A stretch of 64,000 nucleotides of DNA from Arthrobacter sp. V1I7 (GTDB lineage Bacteria > Actinomycetota > Actinomycetes > Actinomycetales > Micrococcaceae), in contig NZ_JAUSYS010000001.1 in assembly GCF_030817015.1 (NCBI RefSeq), positions 3,410,001-3,474,000 on the forward strand, written 5' to 3'. Numbering within the stretch: position 1 is the stretch's first letter; every line of letters starts with the position of its first letter. The position numbers and the translations under genes are program-made. Shown here one piece after another: positions 7,993-15,745 of the stretch. The notes under the pieces are model-generated. The model was given only the letters and a program-made list of their open reading frames with translations, did no database searches and was not told the DNA's origin.

Positions 7993-9720
7993 GCCTGACT
8001 CGTGCCACTAGGACCGCAAATTTGGGGCAATAGGCCCCTGACCTGCTGTTTCTCGCTGCCGGTAGGGCATTTTTGGTTACTAAGAACCTCTGGGAAGTAG
8101 CCTCGGAGGATGGTTTCACAGTTCGTGCGCAAGATTAGGACGGCCTCGGGCGCCGTCGCGGTCCAGGTCGTGGCGAAGGATCGTGGCCAGGTCGTTGAGA
8201 TCGACCATGTGGGCTCGGCCCACACCGACGCCGAGTTGGAACTGCTGCTGGAGTTAGCGCGAGAGAGGCTACATCCTGGCCAGGGGATGTTGGATCTGGG
8301 CCCGCTGCCCCGGATCCAGGCCAGTACCGAGGATGTCGCCGACTGGACCACGGCCGGGCCCATGCCGGTCTCCAGCCCTGGTGGCCGCCGACGGCTCGTG
8401 GCCGGAGGCGGGCGCGTGGTCGCGACCGCTTCGCTGCTGCTCTGGAACGTCCTGACCGAGGCGTACTCCCGTCTGGGATTCGACACAGTCGGAGACGACG
8501 TGTTCAGATCTCTGGTACTCGCCCGGATCGTCGAGCCTACCTCCAAGGCCGATACCATCCGGGTCCTGGAAGAGATCGGCGCGGTTGCCCCCTCCCTGCG
8601 TACAGTCTTCCGGTGCCTGCAGCGCTGCAACAAGCAGGACTACCGCGGCACTCTGGCCAAGGCGTGCCTGGCCCACTCGGTCCGAACAACCGGGACCTCG
8701 GCCATGGTGCTCTACGACGTCACCACGCTCCACTTCGAGAACGAGGACGAGGACGCTCTGCGCAAGGTCGGGATGAGCAAGGAGCACCGCGTCGACCCGC
8801 AGGTCCAGGTCGGGCTTCTCGTGGACCCGGCCGGGTTCCCGCTGGAGATGCACCTGTTCGAGGGCAACAAGGCCGAGACGACCACTCTCGTCCCCGTTCT
8901 GGAAGCCTTCCAAGAACGCCACGGCGTGACGGACATGGTCGTGGTGGCCGATGCGGGCATGCTCTCGGCGGGGAACCTGAACGCGCTCGAGGATGCCGGG
9001 TTCTCCTTCATCGTCGGCTCCCGCCTGACCAAAGCCCCCTACGACCTCGCCGAGCACTTCGAACGCCGCGGGGACTACTTCGAAAACGGGCAGATCCTCG
9101 AATCCAGGCGCGTGATGGGCACCGGCAAGAACGGGCGGGAGCGCCGGATCGTCTACCAGTACTCCTTCAAGCGCGCCAAACGGGACAACCGCAATATCAA
9201 CCTCATGATCGACAAAGCCGAACGCATCGCCGACGGGAAGGCCCCGCTGAAGAAGGCCAGATTCCTCAAGGTCACCGGCGCCCAGAAGGCTCTCGACCAG
9301 CCCACCATCGACCGCGCCCGCCAGCTCGCCGGCCTCAAGGGCTACGTCACCAACCTCCCCGAGACCAAGATGCCCGGCACCGCGGTGATCAGCGCCTACC
9401 ACGACCTCTGGCAGGTCGAGGCCTCCTTCCGCATGACCAAATCCGACCTACGCGCCCGGCCCGTGTTCCACCGTCAGCGGGAGGCCATCGAAGCCCACCT
9501 CACCGTCGTGTTCGCAGCCCTCGCCATCGCACGCCATCTGCAGGAGGCCACCGGGGCATCCATCAAGCGCATCGTCCAGACCCTACGCGCAGTCCGATCA
9601 GCGACCATCGAACTCAACGGACAACGCCTGACCCTCGACCCCGACATACCGTTGGAAGCCCAAAACCTCCTCGCAGAACTCGGCCGCGAAGGTCACTAAG
9701 CCAGTTGGCACGAGTCAGGC
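7993..9720 (+). mobile_element. IS1634-type insertion sequence
   Basis: Perfect 15-base inverted repeats (GCCTGACTCGTGCCA) end the element at 7993-8007 and 9706-9720. An 11-base direct repeat GGGTCGCTTAG flanks it at 7982-7992 and 9721-9731, as expected for target-site duplication. One transposase gene fills the element. The element looks complete and recent. Confidence 0.9.
8110..9699 (+). CDS. IS1634-family DDE transposase
   Basis: A 529-residue DDE transposase of the IS4-like superfamily, IS1634 type. The RNase-H-fold core shows LYDVTTLHFE (first Asp), VQVGLLVDPAGFPLEMHLFEGNKAET, VVVADAGMLS (second Asp) and LWQVEASFRMTKSDLRARPVF (Glu with the Y/R-K signature context). Length matches the family and no frameshift is seen. 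It sits centrally between the inverted repeats of its own element. Start ATG 8110 is preceded by GGAGG seven to eight bases upstream. Confidence 0.9.
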   Translation: MVSQFVRKIRTASGAVAVQVVAKDRGQVVEIDHVGSAHTDAELELLLELARERLHPGQGMLDLGPLPRIQASTEDVADWTTAGPMPVSSPGGRRRLVAGGGRVVATASLLLWNVLTEAYSRLGFDTVGDDVFRSLVLARIVEPTSKADTIRVLEEIGAVAPSLRTVFRCLQRCNKQDYRGTLAKACLAHSVRTTGTSAMVLYDVTTLHFENEDEDALRKVGMSKEHRVDPQVQVGLLVDPAGFPLEMHLFEGNKAETTTLVPVLEAFQERHGVTDMVVVADAGMLSAGNLNALEDAGFSFIVGSRLTKAPYDLAEHFERRGDYFENGQILESRRVMGTGKNGRERRIVYQYSFKRAKRDNRNINLMIDKAERIADGKAPLKKARFLKVTGAQKALDQPTIDRARQLAGLKGYVTNLPETKMPGTAVISAYHDLWQVEASFRMTKSDLRARPVFHRQREAIEAHLTVVFAALAIARHLQEATGASIKRIVQTLRAVRSATIELNGQRLTLDPDIPLEAQNLLAELGREGH

Positions 9721-9731
9721 GGGTCGCTTAG

Positions 9732-10110
9732 GGGACGGCCCCCTCTCTGTCGGCGTTCCCGAGTAGGGCTCACGAGACTTCTTATCGCTCTGATTGTGCT
9801 CCTTCCAAGTGGGTAGGGCGGCTTACGTGACCGGCCAGCTTCTTTCTCCCGTTACTGTTTTTGAGCCCCGGTACTGGTGCAGGATTGGGGTGTCTGGCCT
9901 GTTGGTCCCGGCACGGTTTCCTCTTCCTGTCGTTGATGATCTACGGGGTGAAGCTACCGGGACCGGCAGGCGCCGAAGAGACCGCTTATAGGGGCAGGGC
10001 AGAATGAATCGCCGTGCGTAACGTGAAATGCCGGGCTTCGACACCATCCACAGGCCGCGCGAAGAACTGCTGCGACCGGAGGTGCTGGATGATCGGGAAC
10101 CACGAAACCA
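9732..10110. other. Gene-free stretch with partial dispersed repeat
   Basis: No gene is supported. 9732-9762 is the second half of the sequence interrupted by the IS1634 element; an uninterrupted relative lies at 20370-20419. At 9816-9866 there is a copy of the outer left flank of the dispersed repeat (GTGACCGGCCAGCTT, then a run ending TGTTTTT), but the body that normally follows is missing. Confidence 0.4.
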
Positions 10111-10587
10111 TTGATGTTTTTGCGGTCTGGATGCGGTAAGCGTGACCATCACGCCGTCGCCCTGGACAGAACCGGCAAGAAACTGCTGGACCGGGGTCTG
10201 CCGAATGATGAGGGCAGGCTGCGTCTGATCCTGCAGGTCCTTAAATCCCACGGGCGGATCCTGCTATGTCGTAGACCAGCCCGCCACCACCGGCGCCTGC
10301 CGGTTGCGGTGGCGCCGGCCGCCGGCGTCACGGTCGGCTATCTTCACAGCTCCATCCGCGGCGACCACGCCTCCCGCAGAGGGAACAAGGCACTCAAACG
10401 CGTCCTGTTCCTCTCCGCCTTCGCCTCGCTCAAGGACCCCGTCTGCCGGTCCTACTACGACCGGAAACGCGCCGAATGAAAACGACACAACCAGGCCCTG
10501 GTGGCATTGGCCCGAAGACGCTGCGACACTCTCTACGCCATGCTCAGGGACGGAACCCTGTATGCCCCCAAGGCCGACGTGGTTTGA
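10111..10587 (+). pseudogene. IS110-family transposase with internal deletion
   Basis: The N-terminal part (GKRDHHAVALDRTGKKLLDRG, PVAVAPAAGVTVGYL) and the C-terminal part (SIRGDHASRRGNKALKRVLF, YYDRKRAE, HNQALVALARRRCDTLYAML) of an IS110-type transposase are joined directly, so the central ~200 residues are deleted. The frame also changes near the N-terminus and again after HGRIL, and an in-frame TGA replaces the usual Gly after RKRAE. It is a dead remnant. Confidence 0.75.
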
Positions 10588-10619
10588 CGGAAAACAGCGA
10601 ATTCAGGCTGGCTCCGATC

Positions 10620-11402
10620 TCACGAGTGCGCCTGCGTCGGCAAGGTGAGGATTTCGGCTCCGTCGTTGGTGATAGCGATCGTATGCTCACTGTGTGCTGT
10701 CCTGCTGCCTGTCGCACTTCGGAGCGTCCACCCGTCGACGTCCGTAATAAGTTCAGCGGTGTCGGCCATGACCCATGGCTCCAGTGCCAGCAGCAGTCCG
10801 GGGCGGAGTTTGTATCCTCGTCCTGGCCGCCCAATGTTTGGAACGTGCGGGTCCTGGTGCATCGTCGATCCGATGCCATGCCCCCCGAACTCGGTGTTGA
10901 TCGGGTACCCCGCCTCGCTGAGGACTGAGCCGATGGTATGGGAGACGTCGCCGATGCGAGCCCCCGGTCCGGCAGCGGCTATCCCTGCGCTCAATGCGCG
11001 TTCGGTCGCGCTGATCATCGCGACGCTCTCCGGGGGCTTAGAGTCGCCCACGATGAAGCTGATCGCAGAGTCTGCAGCAACTCCGCGCTTTGAGACGGCG
11101 AGGTCGAGTGTCAGCAGGTCGCCGTCGGCAAGCGTGTAGTCGTATGGCTGTCCGTGGAGCACGGCATCGTTGACGGCCGTGCAGATGTAGTGTCCGAACG
11201 GCCCGCGTCCGAAGGATGGCTCGTAGTCCACGTAACAGGACAGCGCTCCGGCCTCGATGATCATGATTTTGGCCCACCGGTCGACGTCAAGGAGGTTTGT
11301 GCCGACGGTGCTGCGGCTCTTCAGCGTCTGCAAAATGTCTGCAACCAGGCCGCCTGTCTCTTTTGCTCGAGCCAGTTCGATGGGGTTCAGGATCTCAATC
11401 AT
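10620..11402 (-). CDS. map: Type I methionine aminopeptidase
   Basis: Cytoplasmic M24 metallopeptidase that removes the initiator methionine from new proteins, 260 residues. All metal ligands and the catalytic histidines are visible: His83 (VLHG), Asp100 (TLDLAV), Asp111 (AADSA), His175 (GGHGIG), Glu208 (LALEPW) and Glu239 (HSEHT). It lies in accessory DNA, not next to adk, infA or ribosomal genes, so it is probably an extra copy. The ATG at 11402 follows a TATAGT hexamer by six bases, which suggests a leaderless transcript. It is divergent from an XRE regulator across only 43 bases containing an inverted repeat, so regulation by that neighbour is likely. Confidence 0.88.
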   Translation of the reverse strand: MIEILNPIELARAKETGGLVADILQTLKSRSTVGTNLLDVDRWAKIMIIEAGALSCYVDYEPSFGRGPFGHYICTAVNDAVLHGQPYDYTLADGDLLTLDLAVSKRGVAADSAISFIVGDSKPPESVAMISATERALSAGIAAAGPGARIGDVSHTIGSVLSEAGYPINTEFGGHGIGSTMHQDPHVPNIGRPGRGYKLRPGLLLALEPWVMADTAELITDVDGWTLRSATGSRTAHSEHTIAITNDGAEILTLPTQAHS

Positions 11403-11408
11403 CCAATA

Positions 11409-11438
11409 ACTATACCGGCCATATTATCCCGGTATAAT
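11409..11438. promoter_or_regulatory. Overlapping divergent promoters with palindromic operator
   Basis: TATACCGG (11411-11418) and its reverse complement CCGGTATA (11429-11436) form an inverted repeat with a 10-base spacer. TATAAT at 11433-11438 lies seven bases before the ATG of the XRE gene, and TATAGT (minus strand, 11414-11409) lies six bases before the ATG of map. Both -10 boxes overlap an arm of the palindrome, so a bound dimer would block both promoters. No good -35 boxes are seen. Confidence 0.65.
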
Positions 11439-11445
11439 CGGAGCC

Positions 11446-11748
11446 ATGGTCAGATTGCCGCTCACATTCGAAGAGGTCGAGCGCGGACAGCGCCTCGGTG
11501 CCCTGCTGCGTCGCGCCAGGGGCGACCGCTCGATGCTCGACATCGCGCTCGATGCGCGTGTCTCGCCGGAGACCCTCCGGAAGATCGAGAGGGGCCGCGT
11601 AGCGACCCCTGCCTTCCCGACCATCGCTGCGATTGCAAACGTCCTCGGACTCTCCCTCGATGTGGTGTGGGCCGAGATCAACCAGCCCGAGCGTGGTGTT
11701 GAACCGACCAGCCCTGATGACAAGGCAAGTGAGCGGTTAGCCTCGTAA
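11446..11748 (+). CDS. XRE-family transcriptional regulator
   Basis: A 100-residue DNA-binding protein with an XRE/Cro-type helix-turn-helix at about residues 18-72: RLGALLRRARGDRSMLDIAL, ARVSPETLRKIERGRVATPAFPTIAAIA. The C-terminal ~25 residues are polar and short, so no ligand domain is present. It starts at an ATG right at the predicted transcription start, with no ribosome-binding site, as in leaderless actinobacterial mRNAs. It probably binds the 26-base palindrome upstream and controls itself and the divergent map gene. Confidence 0.85.
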   Translation: MVRLPLTFEEVERGQRLGALLRRARGDRSMLDIALDARVSPETLRKIERGRVATPAFPTIAAIANVLGLSLDVVWAEINQPERGVEPTSPDDKASERLAS

Positions 11749-11975
11749 GCCTCAATCCCGCAGCTGAGCCGGAGGCTTCGAGCAGAGAGAAAGCATGGGC
11801 GCGGGCTCTCACCCGATGTCCCCGCTTGGCACAACTAGCACCGCCGCTCCGCACCAAGTTGAAACAATCAAACAGCCCTGGGGTTGACGAAAAACATAGG
11901 GGCACCCCGACGCTTCTATGTCTGTCAAGCGGTTGGAAACGGGTGCGGGCGCGGACCAAGTTGTTTTGCCGGTGG

Positions 11976-12250
11976 CGGGGCGGCTCGTCGTGACCGGCCA
12001 GCGTCCCCTCTCCCCCATTGTTTTGGCTGCTGGCGAAGCTTGCGGAGCTGTGGCCGACGGAGGCCTGTCTACCCGCAGGGCAAAGGGCTGGAAATTCCCG
12101 GAGGAAATCAGCGACGAAGGAGCGCCGCAGGGAAATTCCTGAACCGCAGGCCCCGACGAAGGAGGGGCTAGACGGGCCGGAGCGGACACGTACAATCCGA
12201 CAGGACAGCAGCCAAAACAAAAACGCTTCTACAGCCCGAGCGAAGCGAGG
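11976..12250. repeat. Dispersed repeat, copy A (full length)
   Basis: The best-preserved copy of a family also seen at 13748-13992 (B), 15219-15490 (C) and 20167-20345 (D). Its core, 12018-12220, is bounded by a perfect 15-base inverted repeat (TTGTTTTGGCTGCTG and its complement). An outer left flank carries GGGGCGGCT and GTGACCGGCCAGC; an outer right tail carries ACAGCCCGAGCGAAGCGAGG (12231-12250). The interior is GC-rich with short internal inverted repeats and no convincing gene. It could be a MITE, a structured RNA or a shared leader. Confidence 0.75.
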
Positions 12251-12272
12251 CCCTTGTCAGGGTTTAAAAGGG

Positions 12273-12306
12273 CTGAGGCCGGCCCCGTGGGGCCGGCCTC
12301 AGTTTT
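12273..12306 (+). terminator. Rho-independent terminator, probably bidirectional
   Basis: A 14-bp perfect stem (CTGAGGCCGGCCCC with its complement, 12273-12302) closes a two-base loop and is followed by TTTT. On the minus strand it is followed by CTTTT as well, so it can also end the small minus-strand gene whose stop is at 12355. Confidence 0.75.
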
Positions 12307-12354
12307 CCCTCAGCAAAAGGAAACCCAGTGGTGCAGCGTCATCGCGGCAGAAAC

Positions 12355-12507
12355 TTACAGGTCCAGCGGGGATTTCTCCCAGGAGATATCAACGATGCGG
12401 GCGCCCGGCTGCGGCATGGTCAACATCGAGAGCTCGAGGATGTCCTGGGCCTGGGTGGCATCGGCAGGTGCTGCGTCATCGTCCGTCAGGATGTACTCGT
12501 GGCTCAT
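12355..12507 (-). CDS. Small acidic hypothetical protein
   Basis: A 50-residue protein starting MSHEYILTDDDAAP and ending DISWEKSPLDL, with an acidic N-terminus and a middle stretch ILELSMLTMPQPGARIVDI. I do not recognise it. The ATG at 12507 has GGGGGC about five bases upstream, and a strong terminator follows 50 bases after the stop, which supports a real small gene. Upstream in-frame starts give an arginine/proline-rich extension that looks non-coding. Together with DUF4192 and dprA it forms a minus-strand series interleaved with the dispersed repeat. Confidence 0.5.
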   Translation of the reverse strand: MSHEYILTDDDAAPADATQAQDILELSMLTMPQPGARIVDISWEKSPLDL

Positions 12508-12652
12508 GTGCTGCCCCCAGGCTCTTAGTGGATCGTGTTCCTTTTCCACTGTAGCCCGGCGGCAGGCCGTTGCCCGCTGGTGGTGCTGCGCCCGCGGCAG
12601 CGTGATCGGCGGCCGGAGGAGCGCATGCGGGGGAGGCCGCCACCGCACCCAA

Positions 12653-12690
12653 GGGGCCGGACCGTTTTCCCCGGTCCGGCCCCGTTGCTT
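12653..12690. terminator. GC-rich hairpin between two minus-strand genes
   Basis: An 11-bp perfect stem (GGGGCCGGACC, 12653-12663, with its complement 12673-12683) encloses a nine-base loop. It directly follows the DUF4192 stop (12691) on the minus strand. The T-rich tail (GTTGCTTTT) is on the plus-strand side only, so minus-strand termination may be weak. Confidence 0.5.
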
Positions 12691-13716
12691 TTAGCAGTGC
12701 CGCTTATAGGCGGTTACCTGGTTCTTCGCGACCGGGGCGATGGTTCCCCGGCTCACCAGCTGGTCCATCAGTTCCGCGAGCCTGTAGCCCGGCGTATCAG
12801 CCAGAGCAAGCCTGAAGTGGTCCGCAGCTACTGACGACTGACCTTTCAGGTACGCCAGCCATCCAATCAAGGTCAGCAGGGGCGCCCGGTAGCCTTCCGG
12901 CGCGGCGTCGATGAGATCCCGGGCGGTTTCCTGCGCCCGGTCCACCCGGTTCCAGTCCGGGGCGATACCCTCCCCCATGAGCAGATTCCCGCTTCCCTCG
13001 GCGTCCGGCAGCTCCGGATCGATGACATTGCAGAGCAACGTGTCCCGCAGGTCCGGACGCTGGAAGCACGCCAGCAACTCCACCGCTGTCTGCGGATCCG
13101 TCCAGCCGTCCCGGGTCAGGGCCTCTGCCCACAGTTCCCGGCCCGGACCCAGCTCCGCGCCGAGCACTCCCGGGAGCGCGTGACGGATCTGCTCCTCCCT
13201 GTCTGCCGGGCCTGCGAACGGCGTGTAGCTGGTGCCGGGCGCCTTTTGGTAGCTGCTGCCACGGAACACCAGTTCCGCGTTCAGCTGCCCGTCCGTGATG
13301 GATTCCAGCGATTCGGGCGCGCAGCACCCGGCGTCGCTGTCACACAGCAGGTTTTGCCAGTGGGACGGGGTGACCAGCCACGCGTCCTGCAGCGGGGTAC
13401 CTGCACTGTCCAGCGCCTCAATGACGGCCTCGACATAGTCGTGGAAGGGGCGGGGCTGTCCGAGGGCGAGGGTGCTGGCCGTGTAGATGGCCAGCAGCAC
13501 CGCCGTGGCCTGAGTGTCCAGCGCGAGGTAGTCCACCATGGTCCGGGCGAAACCGGCGGGTTCCGTGGACACGGGGACGTCGACGCGGAGCGTCGCGCCC
13601 AGCGTCTTGCCCCGCATGGTCAGGAACACGAAGGATTCCCGCGGTACGAACCCGAGGGTGTGCGGGATGAAGCCGAGGATGTCGGCCGGGCTGGAGATGC
13701 GGATTGCGTCGTTCAT
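12691..13716 (-). CDS. DUF4192 domain-containing protein
   Basis: A 341-residue protein of the actinobacterial DUF4192 family. The hallmark N-terminus is present (SSPADILGFIPHTLGFVPRE, then SFVFLTMRG and GATLRVDVPV), as is the C-terminal helical part ending in tetratricopeptide-like turns (LIGWLAYLKGQSSVAADHFR). The biochemical role of the family is unknown; no catalytic motif is evident. The start ATG at 13716 is followed by AACGA and preceded by a leader (AAAGGA, 13724-13738) nearly identical to the one before dprA, itself attached to copy B of the dispersed repeat. This suggests co-ordinated expression with dprA. Confidence 0.85.
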   Translation of the reverse strand: MNDAIRISSPADILGFIPHTLGFVPRESFVFLTMRGKTLGATLRVDVPVSTEPAGFARTMVDYLALDTQATAVLLAIYTASTLALGQPRPFHDYVEAVIEALDSAGTPLQDAWLVTPSHWQNLLCDSDAGCCAPESLESITDGQLNAELVFRGSSYQKAPGTSYTPFAGPADREEQIRHALPGVLGAELGPGRELWAEALTRDGWTDPQTAVELLACFQRPDLRDTLLCNVIDPELPDAEGSGNLLMGEGIAPDWNRVDRAQETARDLIDAAPEGYRAPLLTLIGWLAYLKGQSSVAADHFRLALADTPGYRLAELMDQLVSRGTIAPVAKNQVTAYKRHC

Positions 13717-13747
13717 GTTGAAAGTCCTTTGCTGAGGATGATGGTGA

Positions 13748-13992
13748 GCGGGGCGGCTCGTGGTGACCGGCCAGCGTCCCCTCTCCCCCCGTTGTTTTGG
13801 CTGCTGGCGAAGCTTGCGGAGCTGTGGCCGACGGAGGCCTGTCTACCCGCAGGGCAAGGGGCGGGAAATTCCCGGAGGAAATCAGCGACGAAGGAGCGCC
13901 GCAGGGAAATTCCTGAACCGCAGGCCCCGACGAAGGAGGGGCTAGACGGGCCGGAGCGGACACGTACAATCCGTCAGGACAGCAGCCAAAAC
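13748..13992. repeat. Dispersed repeat, copy B
   Basis: Nearly identical to copy A over the outer left flank and the whole core. The core ends are at 13792-13806 and 13980-13992 (CAGCAGCCAAAAC); the inverted ends match over 13 bases. The right tail with ACAGCCCGAGCG is absent. On the minus strand it lies just upstream of the DUF4192 gene, with the GGGGCGGCT flank about 33 bases from the start codon. Confidence 0.75.
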
Positions 13993-14182
13993 GTCGTAGA
14001 GAGAACAGGGCCAGGGGCGGCGGAGCCCTGCGGAGCCGGCACTGGACCCACAGCCGGCCGCGCCAGCGGACGCCCTTTTCCTGGTGAGCCCTGCGAACCC
14101 TCCATCAGCACCCCGAGTCTCCATTCGGCGTCCCTGGCTTCGGCGGCCGCGCGCCCCCGGTCGCCGGCACTGAGTATGCGAA

Positions 14183-14238
14183 TGGCGGTCCGCCGCAGCC
14201 GACCCACCGCGCAAGTCGGCCACGACGGCGGACCGCCA
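14183..14238. repeat. Long interrupted hairpin downstream of dprA
   Basis: TGGCGGTCCGCCG (14183-14195) is exactly complementary to 14226-14238, and an inner pair GCCGAC/GTCGGC (14198-14203, 14215-14220) extends the stem. It starts 41 bases after the dprA stop on the minus strand. There is no T tract, so it may be an RNA-stabilising end or a protein-binding palindrome rather than a classic terminator. Confidence 0.5.
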
Positions 14239-14278
14239 GCGGTGACCGCCCCGGCAACGGGACGGCCACCTGAAGGGA

Positions 14279-15187
14279 CTAGCCTGCGAGCAGTTCGGCC
14301 AGTTCGACCGCATCGGACACCAGCACCGCCGCGCCTTCTTTCAGGAGCCGGTGGCATCCTGCCGAGTTGGCGCTGTGTACGCTTCCGGGGACGGCCGCGA
14401 CGTGCCGGGCAATAGTCTCCGCGTGGTGGGCGGTGTTCAGCGCCCCTGAGCGCCAGCGGGCTTCCACGACGCAGGTAACGCCTGCGAGGGCGGCGATGAT
14501 GCGGTTTCTCTGCAGGAACCTGTGCCGGGTCGGGGCGGAACCGGGCGGGAGCTCTGAGAGGGTCAGGCCGTTGCTGCGGATCGCGGCTGCGAGGTCCGCG
14601 TTCCCTGACGGGTAGTCCCGGTCAAGGCCGCCGGCCAGTACCGCGAGGGTTGCCGGTCCTTCTCCCTGGCTTCCGGCCAGCGCGGCCCGGTGCGCGTGCG
14701 CATCGATGCCGTAGGCCAGCCCTGAGATCACGCAGATTCCACGTTGGGCCAACCCGTATGCCATGTCTCCTGTAACGGAGGCGCCGTAGCTGGTCGAGTC
14801 CCGGGAACCGGTCAGGGCCACACACTTCGAAGGTGCCGGGATGCCGTTGTCGATGTTGCCCCGATACCAAAGCCCGTACGGGGCGTCGGGCAGATCGTCC
14901 AAGCCTTCCGGCCATTGTTCATCCCCCGGAATGAGGAACCCGCCGCCCAGGCGTTCGATGGTTGCCAGGTCCTTCTCCGGGTCGACCTCCGGAACCCGCG
15001 GAGCCCACCGTCTCAACGCTTCTGACAATTCTTCGACCGTTGCCTCCGGAATGGCGTGTACGGGCTGGGCGCCGGTGGCAAGCCTCAACGCGGCATACGC
15101 GCCGAGCCTGCCTACGAGGGCCCGGCCGACACGGTCGCCGGGTTCGAAGAGTCGGGTCAGGGCTGCGCGTGCAATGCGATCGTTCAT
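14279..15187 (-). CDS. dprA: DNA-processing protein DprA (Smf)
   Basis: A 302-residue DprA/Smf protein; the family loads RecA on incoming single-stranded DNA during natural transformation. The Rossmann-like DprA core is clear: VALTGSRDSTSYGA, ISGLAYGIDAHAHRAAL, AVLAGGLDRDYPSGN, SELPPGSAPTRHRFLQRNRI and IAALAGVTCVVEARWRSGAL. The ATG at 15187 is preceded by AAAGGAC in a 15-base leader identical to that of the DUF4192 gene. It lies in accessory DNA away from the usual topA/rnhB setting, so it may be a mobile-element paralogue. Longer in-frame starts run through repeat copy C and are rejected. Confidence 0.85.
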   Translation of the reverse strand: MNDRIARAALTRLFEPGDRVGRALVGRLGAYAALRLATGAQPVHAIPEATVEELSEALRRWAPRVPEVDPEKDLATIERLGGGFLIPGDEQWPEGLDDLPDAPYGLWYRGNIDNGIPAPSKCVALTGSRDSTSYGASVTGDMAYGLAQRGICVISGLAYGIDAHAHRAALAGSQGEGPATLAVLAGGLDRDYPSGNADLAAAIRSNGLTLSELPPGSAPTRHRFLQRNRIIAALAGVTCVVEARWRSGALNTAHHAETIARHVAAVPGSVHSANSAGCHRLLKEGAAVLVSDAVELAELLAG

Positions 15188-15218
15188 GTTTCTCTCGTCC
15201 TTTGCTGAGGATCCGGTG

Positions 15219-15490
15219 AGTGGGGCGGCTTTGGTGACCGGCCAGCTTTCCCTATCCCCCGGTTGTTTTTGCCTGCTGGCGGAGCAGCGCGTAGCTGTGC
15301 CCGACGGAGCCGGGGCAACCCGCAGGGCAAGCAGTGGATGGGTTGTGGGAGGAAATAAGCGAAGCGCCGACACGAGGCATCGGCTGCGCAGCCGTCCGCA
15401 GGACGGTTGAGCCGGTGGAGCGGGCACGTACGATCCGGAGGACAGCAGCAAAAACAGAAAAACGCTTCGACAGCCCGAGCGAAGCGAGGT
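15219..15490. repeat. Dispersed repeat, copy C (second subfamily)
   Basis: Same architecture as copy A (flank GGGGCGGCT, GTGACCGGCCAGC, inverted ends, tail ACAGCCCGAGCGAAGCGAGG at 15470-15489), but the interior differs over most of its middle. Its ends are GTTTTTGCCTGCTG (15265-15278) and CAGCAGCAAAAAC (15443-15455). The interior closely matches copy D. It lies directly upstream of dprA on the minus strand. Confidence 0.75.
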
Positions 15491-15564
15491 CCGTGCAGTA
15501 GACCTGGGCGCTAGCTGGGCAATGTCCGGAAACCGGAGTCCTCAGGCAGGGCGTGGTTTCCGGT

Positions 15565-15726
15565 CTACGTTGTGGTGCTCTCGCGTGCAGCGCAGGCTTG
15601 CTGGTGGCGGTAGAGCATTGCGCGGCTCCAGCCAACGAGACGCACGGCGTCCTCGGCGGTGCGCCCTTGAGACGCGGGTGTCCTGGGAATGGCGGTCTTT
15701 TTACAGCCTAAGTCGCACTCTTAACA
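15565..15726 (-). CDS. Helix-turn-helix-like small ORF or fragment
   Basis: A short minus-strand frame ends at 15565 with a segment resembling a helix-turn-helix: RTAEDAVRLVGWSRAMLYRH, then QQACAARES. There is no ATG or GTG at its beginning (a stop lies near 15729), so it is probably the C-terminal piece of a DNA-binding protein. It lies just downstream of the serine recombinase on the same strand. I cannot assign a family. Confidence 0.25.
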
Positions 15727-15745
15727 GGGAGCGCCACATCGGTCT

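Noticed and set aside
11678..12220. Minus-strand frames inside repeat copies A and B giving similar peptides
   Set aside because: The similar peptides reflect DNA identity of the repeat. No ribosome-binding site, and subfamily C/D does not keep the frame.
13180..14415. Long plus-strand frame crossing repeat copy B
   Set aside because: It runs antisense to DUF4192 and dprA and through a non-coding repeat; composition is non-coding.
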